Source of the DNA: Terriglobus sp.
GTDB taxonomy: Bacteria; Acidobacteriota; Terriglobia; Terriglobales; Acidobacteriaceae
Length of the DNA: 6,581 nt
Direction of reading: 5' to 3'
Assembly: GCA_023265355.1 (NCBI GenBank)
Contig: JAHFTZ010000145.1
Span: 1-6,581, forward strand
Part shown: piece by piece, positions 6,311-6,581 of the stretch
Layout: every line of letters begins with the position of its first letter
How positions within the stretch are numbered: the first letter of the stretch is position 1
Notes under the pieces: generated by a model
Told to the model about the DNA's origin: nothing
Databases searched by the model: none
What the model saw: only the letters and a program-made list of their open reading frames with translations
Translations under genes and position numbers: made by a program

Positions 6311-6581
6311 CTTTGGAACTCCTGCCTTCCAGAGCAGTTCGCGCCTCTACGACATCATCAAAAGGAATACTTACAAGGATACTTCCCTGGCAGGATATCT
6401 GTTCTCGCTCGTGCCCCTTCCCGGCGAGCAGGACGATATCGCCTTTCGTCGCGACGGTAATCGCCCGCCGAATAGCCACACGCCGGTCCAGTTCCATTTC
6501 GATCGCAGCCTTTGTCTCGTGCAAACCGACCATCACATCCGCGGCTATGGTGGCAGGATTCTCGCTGCGCGGGTTGTCGCT
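6306..6581 (-). CDS. murE: MurE C-terminal part: UDP-MurNAc-L-Ala-D-Glu:meso-diaminopimelate ligase (5' end outside window)
   Basis: This is the last 91 codons of a Mur ligase; the start and ATP-binding central domain lie beyond the right edge. MurE adds the third residue of the peptidoglycan stem peptide in the cytoplasm, using ATP. The fragment opens with SDNPRSENP. In the MurE family DNPR is the diaminopimelate-binding signature of the meso-DAP-specific enzymes, whereas lysine-adding forms usually have a different residue in place of the arginine. At fragment residues 54-58 is GKGHE, the second conserved DAP-contacting segment, followed by EQIS and then FDD at residues 74-76, as is usual close to a MurE C-terminus. 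The reading frame is open to the edge and ends in TGA. The tyrosine often found after GKGHE is replaced (GKGHEREQ), a mild difference. No murF follows; the next gene downstream is an Omp85 protein. The identification is firm for this domain. Confidence 0.95.
   Translation of the reverse strand, partial: SDNPRSENPATIAADVMVGLHETKAAIEMELDRRVAIRRAITVATKGDIVLLAGKGHEREQISCQGSILVSIPFDDVVEARTALEGRSSKG

Noticed and set aside
6361..6390. Near-direct repeat AAGTATCC / AAGTATTCC on the minus strand
   Set aside because: Short, imperfect and inside the conserved murE reading frame; most likely chance.
1..6581. tRNA, rRNA, CRISPR, insertion sequence or phage signals
   Set aside because: No cloverleaf, spaced repeats, transposase or terminal repeats were seen; the window is almost entirely filled by four minus-strand genes.

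Overview
The window looks like a piece of a chromosome from a Gram-negative (diderm) bacterium. It carries an Omp85-type outer-membrane barrel protein, an exported SurA-like chaperone and an inner-membrane-anchored TamB/AsmA-like protein. They lie beside a MurE whose DNPR motif is the meso-diaminopimelate type. The long Omp85 protein, the SurA N-terminal-domain protein beside it and the moderately GC-rich coding sequence fit Acidobacteriota (Terriglobia-like). That placement is an inference from overall impression, not a search result.

All genes read on the minus strand, so the biological order runs from high to low coordinates. (1) 6581-6306 is the C-terminal 91 residues of murE, cut by the window edge. 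(2) 6305-6180 is a 126-base intergenic leader. It has a terminator-like hairpin overlapping the murE stop, two mutually exclusive small hairpins and a Shine-Dalgarno sequence. (3) 6179-2877 is a very large Omp85/BamA-TamA family protein with a signal peptide, a Ser/Pro/Ala-rich linker, seven predicted POTRA domains and a C-terminal barrel. (4) 2877-2155 is a short SurA-like periplasmic chaperone with no parvulin prolyl-isomerase domain. (5) 2158-1 is the first 719 residues of a TamB/AsmA-like protein with an N-terminal membrane anchor, open at the window edge. It has no stop codon within the window.

Genes 3, 4 and 5 are fused end to end by overlapping codons (TAATG and GTGA), so they are almost certainly one translationally coupled operon. 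The products form a plausible inner membrane - periplasm - outer membrane chain: a TamB-like protein spanning the periplasm from the inner membrane, a SurA-like holdase for unfolded outer-membrane proteins, and an Omp85 barrel with a long POTRA arm. This resembles the proteobacterial tamA-tamB pair with an isomerase-less SurA placed between the two genes. A second shared trait is that all cysteines in the exported parts of the three proteins (as far as visible) occur as pairs. Three of the pairs are evenly spaced and lie in predicted barrel loops, which suggests structural disulfides.

The plus strand has many open frames but no convincing gene; they are antisense shadows of the minus-strand genes. 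I saw no RNA genes, mobile elements, CRISPR arrays or large repeats.
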